Origin: Thiomargarita sp.
GTDB lineage: Bacteria; Pseudomonadota; Gammaproteobacteria; Beggiatoales; Beggiatoaceae
DNA length: 5,757 nt
NCBI GenBank assembly: GCA_020721025.1
Contig: DYNO01000007.1
Span: 27,737 to 33,493 of the forward strand
Direction: 5' to 3'
In this document: positions 1 through 5,630 of the stretch, piece after piece
Layout: the number at the start of each line of letters is the position of its first letter
How positions within the stretch are numbered: position 1 is the first letter of the stretch
The notes under the pieces: generated by a model
Seen by the model: only the letters and a program-made list of their open reading frames with translations
Databases searched by the model: none
What the model was told of the DNA's origin: nothing
Position numbers and translations under genes: made by a program

Positions 1-2
1 TA

Positions 3-1511
3 GGAATTGCCACCGTGCCCTCCTCTCCTTATAGCATCATTATTGAGAAAATGGGCACGGGCGATGGTACGATTAAGCAAGACGTTGATACTGCAACTAA
101 AGATTATAATCCTCTCCTCATTCTAACTGCGATTCCAAATACTAAATCAAGGTTTCTCCGTTGGGAAGGCAATATTCATTCTTCGGAATGCTACAGTTCC
201 AGCACAGTGATTCGCGTCACCTTGAATGCCATTAAAACCTGCACCGCGATTTTTGAATTGATTCCTAACCTGTTTGCTATCACTGGTAAAGTTCAAGATA
301 ATCAATCAATTGGCATTGCAAATGTCGCGATTACCACGCAAACGGGCAGGACAACGACCACAGATATCGCTGGGAATTTTGTTCTCACTGACTTGATCAG
401 CGGCGACTATTTATTAACCGCGAGCAAGTATAGTTTTAGCTTCACGCCCACGACGACCGTTGTTACGATCAATAATTCACCTGCCACTGCATCGACAATA
501 TGGGCGACGGAAATTTTTATTGATGATTTGCCCCGCTTTACCAGTCAAGTGGTGACTAAGGCGATTCTTGGGGAAACTTATCGTTATGACATGGTGGCAC
601 GTGACCCGGATGCGTCAGAAACTTTAACAATTTCAGCACTTGAGAAACCCTCATGGTTGAATCTGACGACGACGGGCAACGGCACTGCGATTTTAACAGG
701 AAATCCACCCAACACGCCAACACATTATTTTGTCAATTTGCAAGTTACCAATAGTAAAGGGAAAAAAACAACGCAAAGTTACGCCCTGCTCGCCACCCCC
801 CGAAGCAATACACCACCGCTTTTCACCAGCACGCCAATAACGCAAGTGATTGAAAATCATCCGTATCATTATAATCTCACTGTGATAGATAAAGAATCTC
901 TGCCCTTGACATTGAGTGCGATTGCTCTACCTAACTGGTTGAATTTTAACGAAAATATGGATGGAACAGCAACCTTGACCGGTACGCCACAACATTCGGA
1001 TATCGGCATTCATCTGGTCAGTGTACAAGCTCAAGACGCAGCGGGGGAATATGCCATCCACACGTTTAATATTGCAGTGGCGGCACAAACTTATTCGTTG
1101 ATAATCAATAAAATAGGTAATGGCACCGTGACCAGTACGCCCGAAGGAATTGCTTGCGGTACCAAGTGTCAATTGGATTATCCCAGTGGTAGCCTATTGA
1201 ATTTGACTGCGCTGCCGGACACCGGTTTTATTTTCAGTGGCCTGAGTGGGGATTGCAATCAAACGCCATTGATTATGAATAAGTCATTGAATTGTATCGT
1301 TACCTTCACCAAAATTGACAGCACGCCGAACAATCCAATGCCTGATAATCCGATTCCGAGTCATCCAACGGATAATGCAACATGTGAAAATCTCAAGCTC
1401 GTCAATATTTCGTGCAACATGCAGGGCAAAAATCTTGCTGATGTGACGATTCAGAGCAGTGGCATGATATCGAACGGAATTTTCAGCGGAACGGTTGATA
1501 ATCAGGGCTAG
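3..1511 (+). CDS. Modular surface/secreted protein, N-terminal part (5' end outside window, ends at in-frame TAG)
   Basis: The reading frame is already open at the left edge; a GTG at 15 is possible but falls directly inside what looks like a domain, with no signal peptide after it, so the true start is probably upstream. Counting from that GTG, the domains are: an InlB B-repeat-like domain at about 6-80 (GTGDGTI, FLRWEG, Cys59 and Cys76); a carboxypeptidase-regulatory-like beta sandwich at 86-165 (ITGKV, DIAGNFVLTDL); two putative Ig/cadherin-like He_PIG domains at 173-262 and 268-357 (PSWLNL...LTGNP and PNWLNF...LTGTP); a second InlB-like domain at 360-433 (GNGTVTS, four cysteines at 381, 385, 414, 427); a Pro/Asn-rich linker at 436-455; and the start of a Gly-rich repeat region. 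Such domains are typical of adhesins and secreted proteins. No catalytic site is visible. The frame continues after the TAG, so this is likely two thirds of one gene rather than a complete protein. The role in adhesion is inferred. Confidence 0.8.
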   Translation, partial: GIATVPSSPYSIIIEKMGTGDGTIKQDVDTATKDYNPLLILTAIPNTKSRFLRWEGNIHSSECYSSSTVIRVTLNAIKTCTAIFELIPNLFAITGKVQDNQSIGIANVAITTQTGRTTTTDIAGNFVLTDLISGDYLLTASKYSFSFTPTTTVVTINNSPATASTIWATEIFIDDLPRFTSQVVTKAILGETYRYDMVARDPDASETLTISALEKPSWLNLTTTGNGTAILTGNPPNTPTHYFVNLQVTNSKGKKTTQSYALLATPRSNTPPLFTSTPITQVIENHPYHYNLTVIDKESLPLTLSAIALPNWLNFNENMDGTATLTGTPQHSDIGIHLVSVQAQDAAGEYAIHTFNIAVAAQTYSLIINKIGNGTVTSTPEGIACGTKCQLDYPSGSLLNLTALPDTGFIFSGLSGDCNQTPLIMNKSLNCIVTFTKIDSTPNNPMPDNPIPSHPTDNATCENLKLVNISCNMQGKNLADVTIQSSGMISNGIFSGTVDNQG

Positions 1512-1780
1512 GTGGCGAATTCGACGCTGTTGCACACAGCAAAATTGAATGGCGGCGTGGTGACGGGTTACATAACAAATTTAGGGGTAATGAGTCACTT
1601 TGAATTTCGTGGCGAGGAATTACACGGCGGTACGTTGAGCGGGTTGATTCAAGTGACGCGGGAGGGGGTATTGCGAGACACGATGTTGGCGGCAAACACC
1701 TATATCACTGGTGGAAAATTGACGGGCGAAATTGTCGGAGACGCGGACGCACCGGCAACGGTGGAAAATGTGGTTGTGAC
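1476..1780 (+). repeat. Protein-level tandem repeats, 25-28 residues (beta-solenoid-like)
   Basis: Three consecutive units start at 1476, 1554 and 1629 with G-x-[LVF]-[ST]-G, followed by [VI] and a second Gly (NQG, NLG, REG) before a short hydrophobic strand (VANSTL, VMSHFEF, VLRDTML) and a closing GG turn. A fourth unit begins at 1713 (GKLTGEI) and then diverges. The unit lengths are 26, 25 and 28 codons. The repetition is visible in protein, not as identical DNA, so it is not a recent tandem duplication. Regular Gly turns with alternating hydrophobic residues are characteristic of parallel beta-helices of adhesins; the fold here is inferred. Confidence 0.6.
1509..1511 (+). other. In-frame amber stop (TAG) interrupting the surface-protein gene
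   Basis: The TAG falls between Asn-Gln-Gly and Val-Ala-Asn-Ser-Thr-Leu. The protein repeat spans it: the unit GIFSGTVDNQG-stop-VANSTL lines up with the next unit GVVTGYITNLG-V-MSHFEF, so the stop occupies a position where the neighbouring repeats carry valine. One base change from TTG (Leu) or TGG (Trp) would produce it. No frame change and no second stop occurs in the following 290 codons, which argues for a recent mutation, a sequencing error or read-through rather than an old pseudogene. Confidence 0.8.
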
Positions 1781-2384
1781 GACCGGCAGTCATTTAATCA
1801 ATGTGATTTTAGGAAAAAATGTGACGTTGGAAGCCAATGTAACTGTAGAAAAATCAACGAGTTTACCCCAGTTGACCGATAATTTTGGGGTAGAATGGGC
1901 AATTGCGATTGATAACCAAGGGTTACGCAGTCGTCCACCGGCAAGATTTTCTGGGGGCATTGCAACGATTGACAATAATTATTTTAAAATCAACACAGTT
2001 TTGCTCAATCAAGCGTTTCAAGTGCGTGCCAGTATTGAGGTTGCCGCAGAAGATGTTGGGAAAGTCGCGGATATTTTATTGGTAATGGGATTTGAACCGC
2101 CTGATATTTATGGTATTTTTGATGGAGGCGTGGATACCATCTATACCACGTTGGATAATCAGAATCGTGGTTTACCCATTGATTTGTATGCCTCTGCAAC
2201 CGTATGGATGACACAATTTACCGAACCGTTTCAATCCAATGTGTTACTGCAACCACGCTTGTTTTTTACTCTGTGGCAGGGACATTTATCTCGAACTGGG
2301 CAATATTATATTTTTCTGGGTTATCGCCTCGCCAATGGCACGATTGTTTACACTCCGAGCCCATTGATCGTACAGGTTAATTAG
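1512..2384 (+). CDS. C-terminal part of the same surface protein: beta-helix-like repeats plus unnamed C-terminal domain
   Basis: This 290-codon frame lies in exactly the same phase as the upstream frame and follows its TAG without a single base between. Its formal start would be the GTG at 1512, but no convincing Shine-Dalgarno sequence stands before it and there is no signal peptide, so independent translation is unlikely. Residues 1-115 hold Gly-rich repeats of about 25-28 residues (GGVVTG, GGTLSG, GGKLTG), the pattern of a right-handed beta-solenoid. Residues 155-290 form a separate domain (FQVRASIEV, GLPIDLYASA, FFTLWQGHLS, IFLGYRLANGTIVYTPSP) that I associate with the C-termini of large proteins of Beggiatoa-like bacteria; I know no named function for it. 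No LPXTG, PEP-CTERM or other obvious sorting signal is visible. Best read as the distal part of one interrupted gene; if the TAG is real and not read through, this half is probably not made. Confidence 0.7.
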   Translation: MANSTLLHTAKLNGGVVTGYITNLGVMSHFEFRGEELHGGTLSGLIQVTREGVLRDTMLAANTYITGGKLTGEIVGDADAPATVENVVVTTGSHLINVILGKNVTLEANVTVEKSTSLPQLTDNFGVEWAIAIDNQGLRSRPPARFSGGIATIDNNYFKINTVLLNQAFQVRASIEVAAEDVGKVADILLVMGFEPPDIYGIFDGGVDTIYTTLDNQNRGLPIDLYASATVWMTQFTEPFQSNVLLQPRLFFTLWQGHLSRTGQYYIFLGYRLANGTIVYTPSPLIVQVN

Positions 2385-2395
2385 TTGTTATCTAA

Positions 2396-2414
2396 ACATT
2401 TTTTCGCAAAATGT
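2396..2414 (+). terminator. AT-rich hairpin just after the surface-protein stop codon (weak terminator candidate)
   Basis: ACATTTT (2396-2402) and AAAATGT (2408-2414) are perfect complements around a 5-base loop, beginning 12 bases after the TAA at 2382-2384. The stem has only two G-C pairs (one C-G and one G-C at the ends combined) and no T-run follows on the + strand, so if it acts in termination it is weak. The position directly after a stop codon is the main support. Confidence 0.25.
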
Positions 2415-2464
2415 CTATTGTCGCGATAAATCTGAATTTGACAATGGTGTTTTGACAATCCATG

Positions 2465-2662
2465 CTATCTGCAAGGGGGGAGAATTGCAAGCAAATCGTT
2501 GACAAGTTCGGCAAGCAGTCGCTTACTTTCGTCAAAAATCATAGACTTACAAGCATTTGTGGTTGCGATGGCTCCGATAGAGTCAAAACCGCCACAATTC
2601 CAGTCGGGTGTGCGATGACGATTTCTGAAACATGTCCAAACAAGACGAGTGATCGTCAGGTG
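2465..2662 (-). pseudogene. Possible remnant of a protein-coding gene (minus strand, no start codon)
   Basis: Read on the minus strand, a frame is open for 65 codons from a stop at 2663-2665 to a TAG at 2465-2467. Its last part, IGAIATT...IFDESKRLLAELVNDLLAI, looks like a real amphipathic C-terminal helix with a natural ending. It faintly recalls the C-terminal helix of creatininase-family amidohydrolases (a segment of the type ATAEKG...FDEAVxxLVELV), but the conserved EKG is absent and this is only an impression. There is no start codon with a ribosome binding site, and the upstream part is missing. A competing 81-codon frame lies on the + strand over the same bases. Treat as an unproven gene remnant. 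Confidence 0.17.
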
Positions 2663-2695
2663 TTAAACCCTTTTTATTTACAGCCATCCTTTCGC

Positions 2696-2734
2696 TGTCT
2701 GCAATAAGTTCATGATTTAGCAGATATATTTTTT
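2696..2734 (+). terminator. Hairpin followed by T-run (candidate intrinsic terminator)
   Basis: TGTCTGC (2696-2702) pairs with GCAGATA (2720-2726), seven base pairs including one G-T, with a 17-base loop, and is followed directly by TATTTTTT (2727-2734). This is the arrangement of a rho-independent terminator for rightward transcription, though the loop is long and the stem modest. It would insulate rfbA from whatever is transcribed to its left: the surface-protein message or an unannotated transcript within 2440-2700. Confidence 0.33.
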
Positions 2735-2781
2735 ATTCAGATTCTATGAATGTATTACGCTAACGGGAAACAACTCAAATC

Positions 2782-2811
2782 TTGTTACGTTTCTGTTAAA
2801 ATAGATACATT
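2782..2811 (+). promoter_or_regulatory. Weak candidate promoter of the rfbAC operon
   Basis: TTGTTA (2782-2787) could be a -35 box with TACATT (2806-2811) as -10 at an 18-base spacing; each matches four of six consensus bases. A better -10 hexamer, TAAAAT (2797-2802), overlaps the spacer but has no recognisable -35 box 16-18 bases upstream. Either would give a leader of a few dozen bases before the ATG at 2852. Some promoter is expected because the candidate terminator at 2696-2734 separates the operon from the left. No strong Shine-Dalgarno sequence precedes the rfbA ATG (AAAAGCTC only). Confidence 0.27.
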
Positions 2812-2851
2812 ATTTTCTCCCAATTCATTAACCTATTGATTTTAAAAGCTC

Positions 2852-3727
2852 ATGAAAGGAATTATTCTTGCGGGTGGTTCTGGTACGCGCCTCCATCCAG
2901 TCACCCAAGTCGTTTCTAAACAATTGCTGCCTGTTTACGATAAACCGATGATTTATTACCCGTTGACTACTCTGATGTTAGCGGGAATTCGGGATATCCT
3001 CATCATTTCTACGCCGCAAGACACACCACGATTCAAAGAGTTACTCGGTAATGGCGAAAATTGGGGAATTCAACTTGACTATGCCGTGCAACCTTCGCCT
3101 GACGGATTGGCGCAAGCTTTTTTGATTGGGGAATCTTTTATTGGGGATGATACTTGTTGTTTGGTGTTGGGCGACAATATTTTTTATGGACATGATTTTC
3201 AAAAGATGGTACAACACGCGGCACAACAGGCTGAAGGTGCAACCGTTTTTGCTTACGCGGTGACTGATCCGGAACGTTACGGCGTGGTTGAATTTGACAA
3301 ACAAGGCAAGGCGATCAGTTTGGCTGAAAAACCTTCACAACCCAAATCTCGTTACGCAGTCACTGGATTGTATTTTTATGATAATCAAGTGATTGACATT
3401 GCTAAACAAATTAAACCTTCCGCTCGTGGCGAATTAGAAATCACCGATGTCAATAGAATCTATTTAGAACAAGGTAAGTTGACCGTCGAAAAAATGGGGC
3501 GAGGTTTTGCGTGGTTAGACACAGGAACGCATGAAGCCTTGTTAGAAGCTGCATTATTTGTAGAAACCATCGAAAAACGACAAGGATTAAAAATTGCGTG
3601 TCCCGAAGAAATTGCATGGCGCAAAGGTTACATTTCAACCCAACAATTTGAATCCTGTGCAAAACTTTTGGGCAAAAGCAGCTATGGCTCTTATCTTCTC
3701 AACCTATTGAAGTATGAAATCGCATGA
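2852..3727 (+). CDS. rfbA: Glucose-1-phosphate thymidylyltransferase (RfbA/RmlA)
   Basis: RfbA joins dTTP and glucose-1-phosphate to dTDP-glucose and pyrophosphate (EC 2.7.7.24), the first and feedback-controlled step of dTDP-L-rhamnose synthesis, in the cytoplasm. The 291 residues match the usual family length and the protein is complete. Visible motifs: the nucleotide-binding signature MKGIILAGGSGTRLHPVT at 1-18, SKQLLPVYDKPMIYYPL at 22-38, LGDN at 106-109 with the metal-binding Asp108, EKP at 159-161, GELEITD at 193-199 and WLDTGTH at 221-227, all in the expected order. The ATG is fixed by the family N-terminus, which begins two to four residues before the nucleotide loop; the ribosome binding site is poor. 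The stop codon overlaps the start of rfbC by four bases, so the two are translationally coupled. Identity is certain at family level. Confidence 0.97.
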   Translation: MKGIILAGGSGTRLHPVTQVVSKQLLPVYDKPMIYYPLTTLMLAGIRDILIISTPQDTPRFKELLGNGENWGIQLDYAVQPSPDGLAQAFLIGESFIGDDTCCLVLGDNIFYGHDFQKMVQHAAQQAEGATVFAYAVTDPERYGVVEFDKQGKAISLAEKPSQPKSRYAVTGLYFYDNQVIDIAKQIKPSARGELEITDVNRIYLEQGKLTVEKMGRGFAWLDTGTHEALLEAALFVETIEKRQGLKIACPEEIAWRKGYISTQQFESCAKLLGKSSYGSYLLNLLKYEIA

Positions 3728-4251
3728 AAATTACTGAAACCAAACTTCCCGGTGTGTTACTGATTGAGCCTAAAGTTTTTGGCGATGAACGTGGCTTTTT
3801 TTTAGAAAGTTTTCACGCCCAACGTTACGCGGATATCGGCATCGTGGGCAATTTTGTTCAAGATAATCATTCACGTTCATCTAAAGGCGTGTTGCGTGGG
3901 CTGCATTTTCAAAAACGGCATCCACAGGGGAAATTAGTTTATCTCACTCGCGGTACCGTATTTGATGTTGCCGTCGATATTCGCAAAGATTCTCCAACAT
4001 TTGGGCAATGGGTGGGAGTCACATTGACCGCGAAAAGTCATCAACAATTTTACATTCCGCCCGGTTTTGCACATGGTTTTTGCGTGCTCTCAGAAATTGC
4101 CGATTTTCACTACAAATGTACTGATTACTATCATCCTGAAGATGAAGGAAGTTTGCGTTGGAATGATCCTGATGTGGGAATCGCGTGGGAAGTGGCAGAA
4201 CCGATTTTATCACCAAAAGATGCAAATGCTGGATTTCTCAAAGATTTATAA
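3724..4251 (+). CDS. rfbC: dTDP-4-dehydrorhamnose 3,5-epimerase (RfbC/RmlC)
   Basis: RfbC epimerises C3 and C5 of dTDP-4-keto-6-deoxyglucose (EC 5.1.3.13), the third step to dTDP-L-rhamnose; it is a cytoplasmic cupin-fold dimer. At 175 residues it is slightly shorter than the usual 180-185 but complete at both ends. Landmarks: FGDERGFFLESF at 19-30, the active-site segment GVLRGLHFQ with Arg58 and the presumed catalytic base His61, QGKLV at 68-72, PPGFAHGF at 112-119, YKCTDYYHPEDEG at 130-142 with the presumed catalytic Tyr130, RWNDPD at 145-150, and Asp166 in SPKDA, the likely partner of His61 by comparison with the Salmonella enzyme. The ATG overlaps the rfbA stop as ATGA, and no good Shine-Dalgarno sequence stands before it, so ribosomes finishing rfbA probably re-initiate here. 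rfbB and rfbD, needed for the other two steps, are not in the window. Confidence 0.97.
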   Translation: MKITETKLPGVLLIEPKVFGDERGFFLESFHAQRYADIGIVGNFVQDNHSRSSKGVLRGLHFQKRHPQGKLVYLTRGTVFDVAVDIRKDSPTFGQWVGVTLTAKSHQQFYIPPGFAHGFCVLSEIADFHYKCTDYYHPEDEGSLRWNDPDVGIAWEVAEPILSPKDANAGFLKDL

Positions 4252-4284
4252 CTATGACGTGAATCACCATAGCAACAGCGTGAT

Positions 4285-4298
4285 AAACTGCACAGTTT
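4285..4298 (+). other. Short perfect palindrome after rfbC (weak terminator or operator candidate)
   Basis: AAACTGCACAGTTT is a 14-base perfect palindrome located 34 bases after the rfbC stop codon. As RNA it could form a five-pair stem with a 4-base loop, but no T-run follows closely, so it is not a convincing intrinsic terminator. A second small stem, AACC/GGTT at 4301-4313, lies next to it. It could also be a binding site for a dimeric regulator of the downstream porin, about 100 bases before that promoter. Neither role is shown. Confidence 0.25.
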
Positions 4299-4348
4299 GA
4301 AACCTTAATGGTTCAGATTATTTCTAAACAAAATACGGGAAATTGTCG

Positions 4349-4393
4349 TTTTTTTACAAAACTGTTGCATTTTTTTCACAAACGGGCTATTAT
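4349..4393 (+). promoter_or_regulatory. Porin promoter: TTGCAT-17-TATTAT with phased T-tracts
   Basis: TTGCAT (4365-4370) and TATTAT (4388-4393) are separated by exactly 17 bases; the -10 matches five of six sigma70 consensus bases and the -35 keeps the essential TTG. Transcription would begin near 4400, giving a leader of about 40 bases. Two seven-base T-runs start at 4349 and 4370, 21 bases or two helical turns apart; the first sits where an UP element would contact the RNA polymerase alpha subunit, the second within the spacer. This suggests a strong, constitutively active promoter, as expected for an abundant porin. Confidence 0.55.
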
Positions 4394-4424
4394 CTTGAAA
4401 GTATGACTAAACATTGTCTGTTGC

Positions 4425-4428
4425 GGAG
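4425..4428 (+). promoter_or_regulatory. Ribosome binding site of the porin gene
   Basis: GGAG at 4425-4428 lies 11 bases before the ATG at 4440 and 14 before a second in-frame ATG at 4443. The shorter distance, though already at the long end of the normal range, favours the first ATG. Both starts give the same mature protein. Confidence 0.6.
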
Positions 4429-4439
4429 AATCTATCAAA

Positions 4440-5519
4440 ATGATGAATAAGAAAATCTTGGCGTTACTGAGTGCCACTGCCCTGTTAATCCCCAGTATCC
4501 ATGCTTATGCAGAAATCACTGTTTCTGGTACAATTCAAGCAGAAACCGCGAGTTTGAAGCAAGGTAAGGCGGATCGGCAACGTATCACTAAGGATATCGA
4601 TGGAGCGGTGCTTCCTAATGAAGGTGCGAACGGTTTAACTTTTGATATCAACGAAAAACTGGCGAATGGACTCACCGCGTATGCTCGTTATGGTGCGGCA
4701 TTTAGCACTTCTGGAAACACCGGATTAAATGCTGGAGGCGAAGCATGGGTGGGTTTAAAAGGGGATGTGGCGCACTTTAAATTCGGTAAATTTGAAGGTA
4801 TCTACAAAGTCGTTTCATCTGACATTGACCCATTTACCTTCACCTCATTGGGGGCGAGTGGTACGGCGGGCGGGATGAGCGGACAAGCCTATAATCGTCA
4901 AGCAGTTGATGAAAATGGTAATTTGTTGGAAGAAACAGTTTCTGACACAACCGATCATCGTGGTTTGTCTAACAATGACTTTATTAGCAATGCGTTGGAA
5001 TTTGGCGCGGAATTTGGCAAGTTTTCGCTCACATTTCAAGGTAACTTTGATGAAACCGATGTCATGGAAGGCTCAGGTTTATTGGGTTTAAGATACGTCG
5101 ATGACAACTTCACCGTTTTTGCTGCGGGTTCGTATGTAGATTTCGACGCTACCAAATTGGGCACCGACGCGAAAAATAGCAAGCGCAATTGGAAAGTGGG
5201 CGGCAGTTACAAATTGTCGAACTTGACCTTGGGCATCCAGTACGAAAGTGCAGAATTAGGGGTATTTGACAACAGCGATAAAGGTGGAAAATACGGCTTG
5301 GTGTCCGCAGACTATCGGGTTGGTAACGTGGGCATTGGTGGTTGGTTGGGCGGATATTTTGCCGATGCTGAAAACGAAGATGCAAAAGCAGGTGCGTTGG
5401 GAATCAAATACTACTTCAGCAATCGCACGATGGTTTACAGTGGCTATCGTCTAACTAATGCTAAAAATGACTATCGTGATGAAAAAGTCTTTGCCCTTGG
5501 TGTACGTCATTCATTCTAA
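4440..5519 (+). CDS. General outer-membrane porin (Gram-negative porin family)
   Basis: This 359-residue protein is predicted to form a beta-barrel channel, probably a 16-stranded trimer, for passive entry of small hydrophilic solutes. The signal peptide is clear: MMNKK, a hydrophobic core at 6-20, and an AYA cleavage motif at 22-24, so the mature protein starts at Glu25. The mature chain consists of alternating-residue strands ending in aromatic girdle residues (LTFDINEKLANGLTAYARYG at 66-85, AWVGLKG at 102-108, LGIKYYFSNRTMVYSGY at 320-336) and ends in FALGVRHSF, a typical BAM-recognition signal with terminal Phe. There is no cysteine, as usual for this class. FKFGKFEGIYKVVSSDIDPF at 113-132 is where the constriction loop 3 normally begins, without the PEFGG motif of enterobacterial porins. 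Own promoter and ribosome binding site; monocistronic as far as visible. Substrate preference cannot be read from the sequence. Confidence 0.9.
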   Translation: MMNKKILALLSATALLIPSIHAYAEITVSGTIQAETASLKQGKADRQRITKDIDGAVLPNEGANGLTFDINEKLANGLTAYARYGAAFSTSGNTGLNAGGEAWVGLKGDVAHFKFGKFEGIYKVVSSDIDPFTFTSLGASGTAGGMSGQAYNRQAVDENGNLLEETVSDTTDHRGLSNNDFISNALEFGAEFGKFSLTFQGNFDETDVMEGSGLLGLRYVDDNFTVFAAGSYVDFDATKLGTDAKNSKRNWKVGGSYKLSNLTLGIQYESAELGVFDNSDKGGKYGLVSADYRVGNVGIGGWLGGYFADAENEDAKAGALGIKYYFSNRTMVYSGYRLTNAKNDYRDEKVFALGVRHSF

Positions 5520-5550
5520 CTGACTGTAGGAGCTAAAATAAAATACCTAT

Positions 5551-5630
5551 CTGAATCAGAATTCACCAAACTACCTAAAATTTACAGAATGCTATCCCAC
5601 AATTCTGCAAATTCCCAAATTCTGATTCAG
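5551..5630. repeat. Nested 80-base inverted repeat (MITE-like or interspersed palindrome)
   Basis: The outer arms CTGAATCAGAATT (5551-5563) and AATTCTGATTCAG (5618-5630) are perfect 13-base complements. Inside them, AATTTACAGAAT (5579-5590) and ATTCTGCAAATT (5602-5613) form a second stem with 11 of 12 pairs around an 11-base loop. The right half also shows a 9-base rhythm built on AATTC (5602, 5611 and 5619 regions). As DNA this could extrude a cruciform; as RNA it forms a long hairpin 31 bases after the porin stop codon. No transposase gene accompanies it. From memory, motifs of the type AATTCTGATTCAGAC recur between genes in Beggiatoa-like genomes, so I read it as a copy of an interspersed non-autonomous element; this needs a genome search. 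Confidence 0.6.

Larger units (their letters stand above)
2385..2851. other. Intergenic region of 467 bases between surface protein and rfbA
   Basis: No gene here can be supported with confidence. From left to right it holds the AT hairpin at 2396-2414; a 9-base direct repeat TTTGACAAT at 2437-2445 and 2451-2459, each containing a TTGACA that resembles a sigma70 -35 box but without a good -10 at the right distance; a stretch at about 2462-2700 that is less AT-rich than its flanks and is open in one frame on each strand; a hairpin with a T-run at 2696-2734; and a very AT-rich leader with a weak promoter before rfbA. The middle part could be a decayed gene or a small non-coding RNA. Confidence 0.6.

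Noticed and set aside
2438..2468. TTGACA at 2438 with TGCTAT at 2463 as a promoter
   Set aside because: The spacing is 19 bases and the -10 is poor; not strong enough to call without a supported downstream gene.
2462..2707. 81-codon + strand frame in the gap before rfbA
   Set aside because: No Shine-Dalgarno sequence before its ATG, no recognisable domain, its stop lies in the loop of the candidate terminator, and a competing frame on the other strand looks more protein-like at its end.
4067..4300. 77-codon + frame overlapping the end of rfbC
   Set aside because: Shadow frame of rfbC with no ribosome binding site; the translation has no domain character.
4997..5018. Repeated GGAATTTGGC within the porin gene
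   Set aside because: It encodes EFGAEFG in a beta-strand; simple codon repetition explains it.
5517..5523. TAACTGA heptamer, known as an intergenic direct repeat in some marine Beggiatoaceae
   Set aside because: Only one copy here, overlapping the porin stop codon; a tandem array would be needed.
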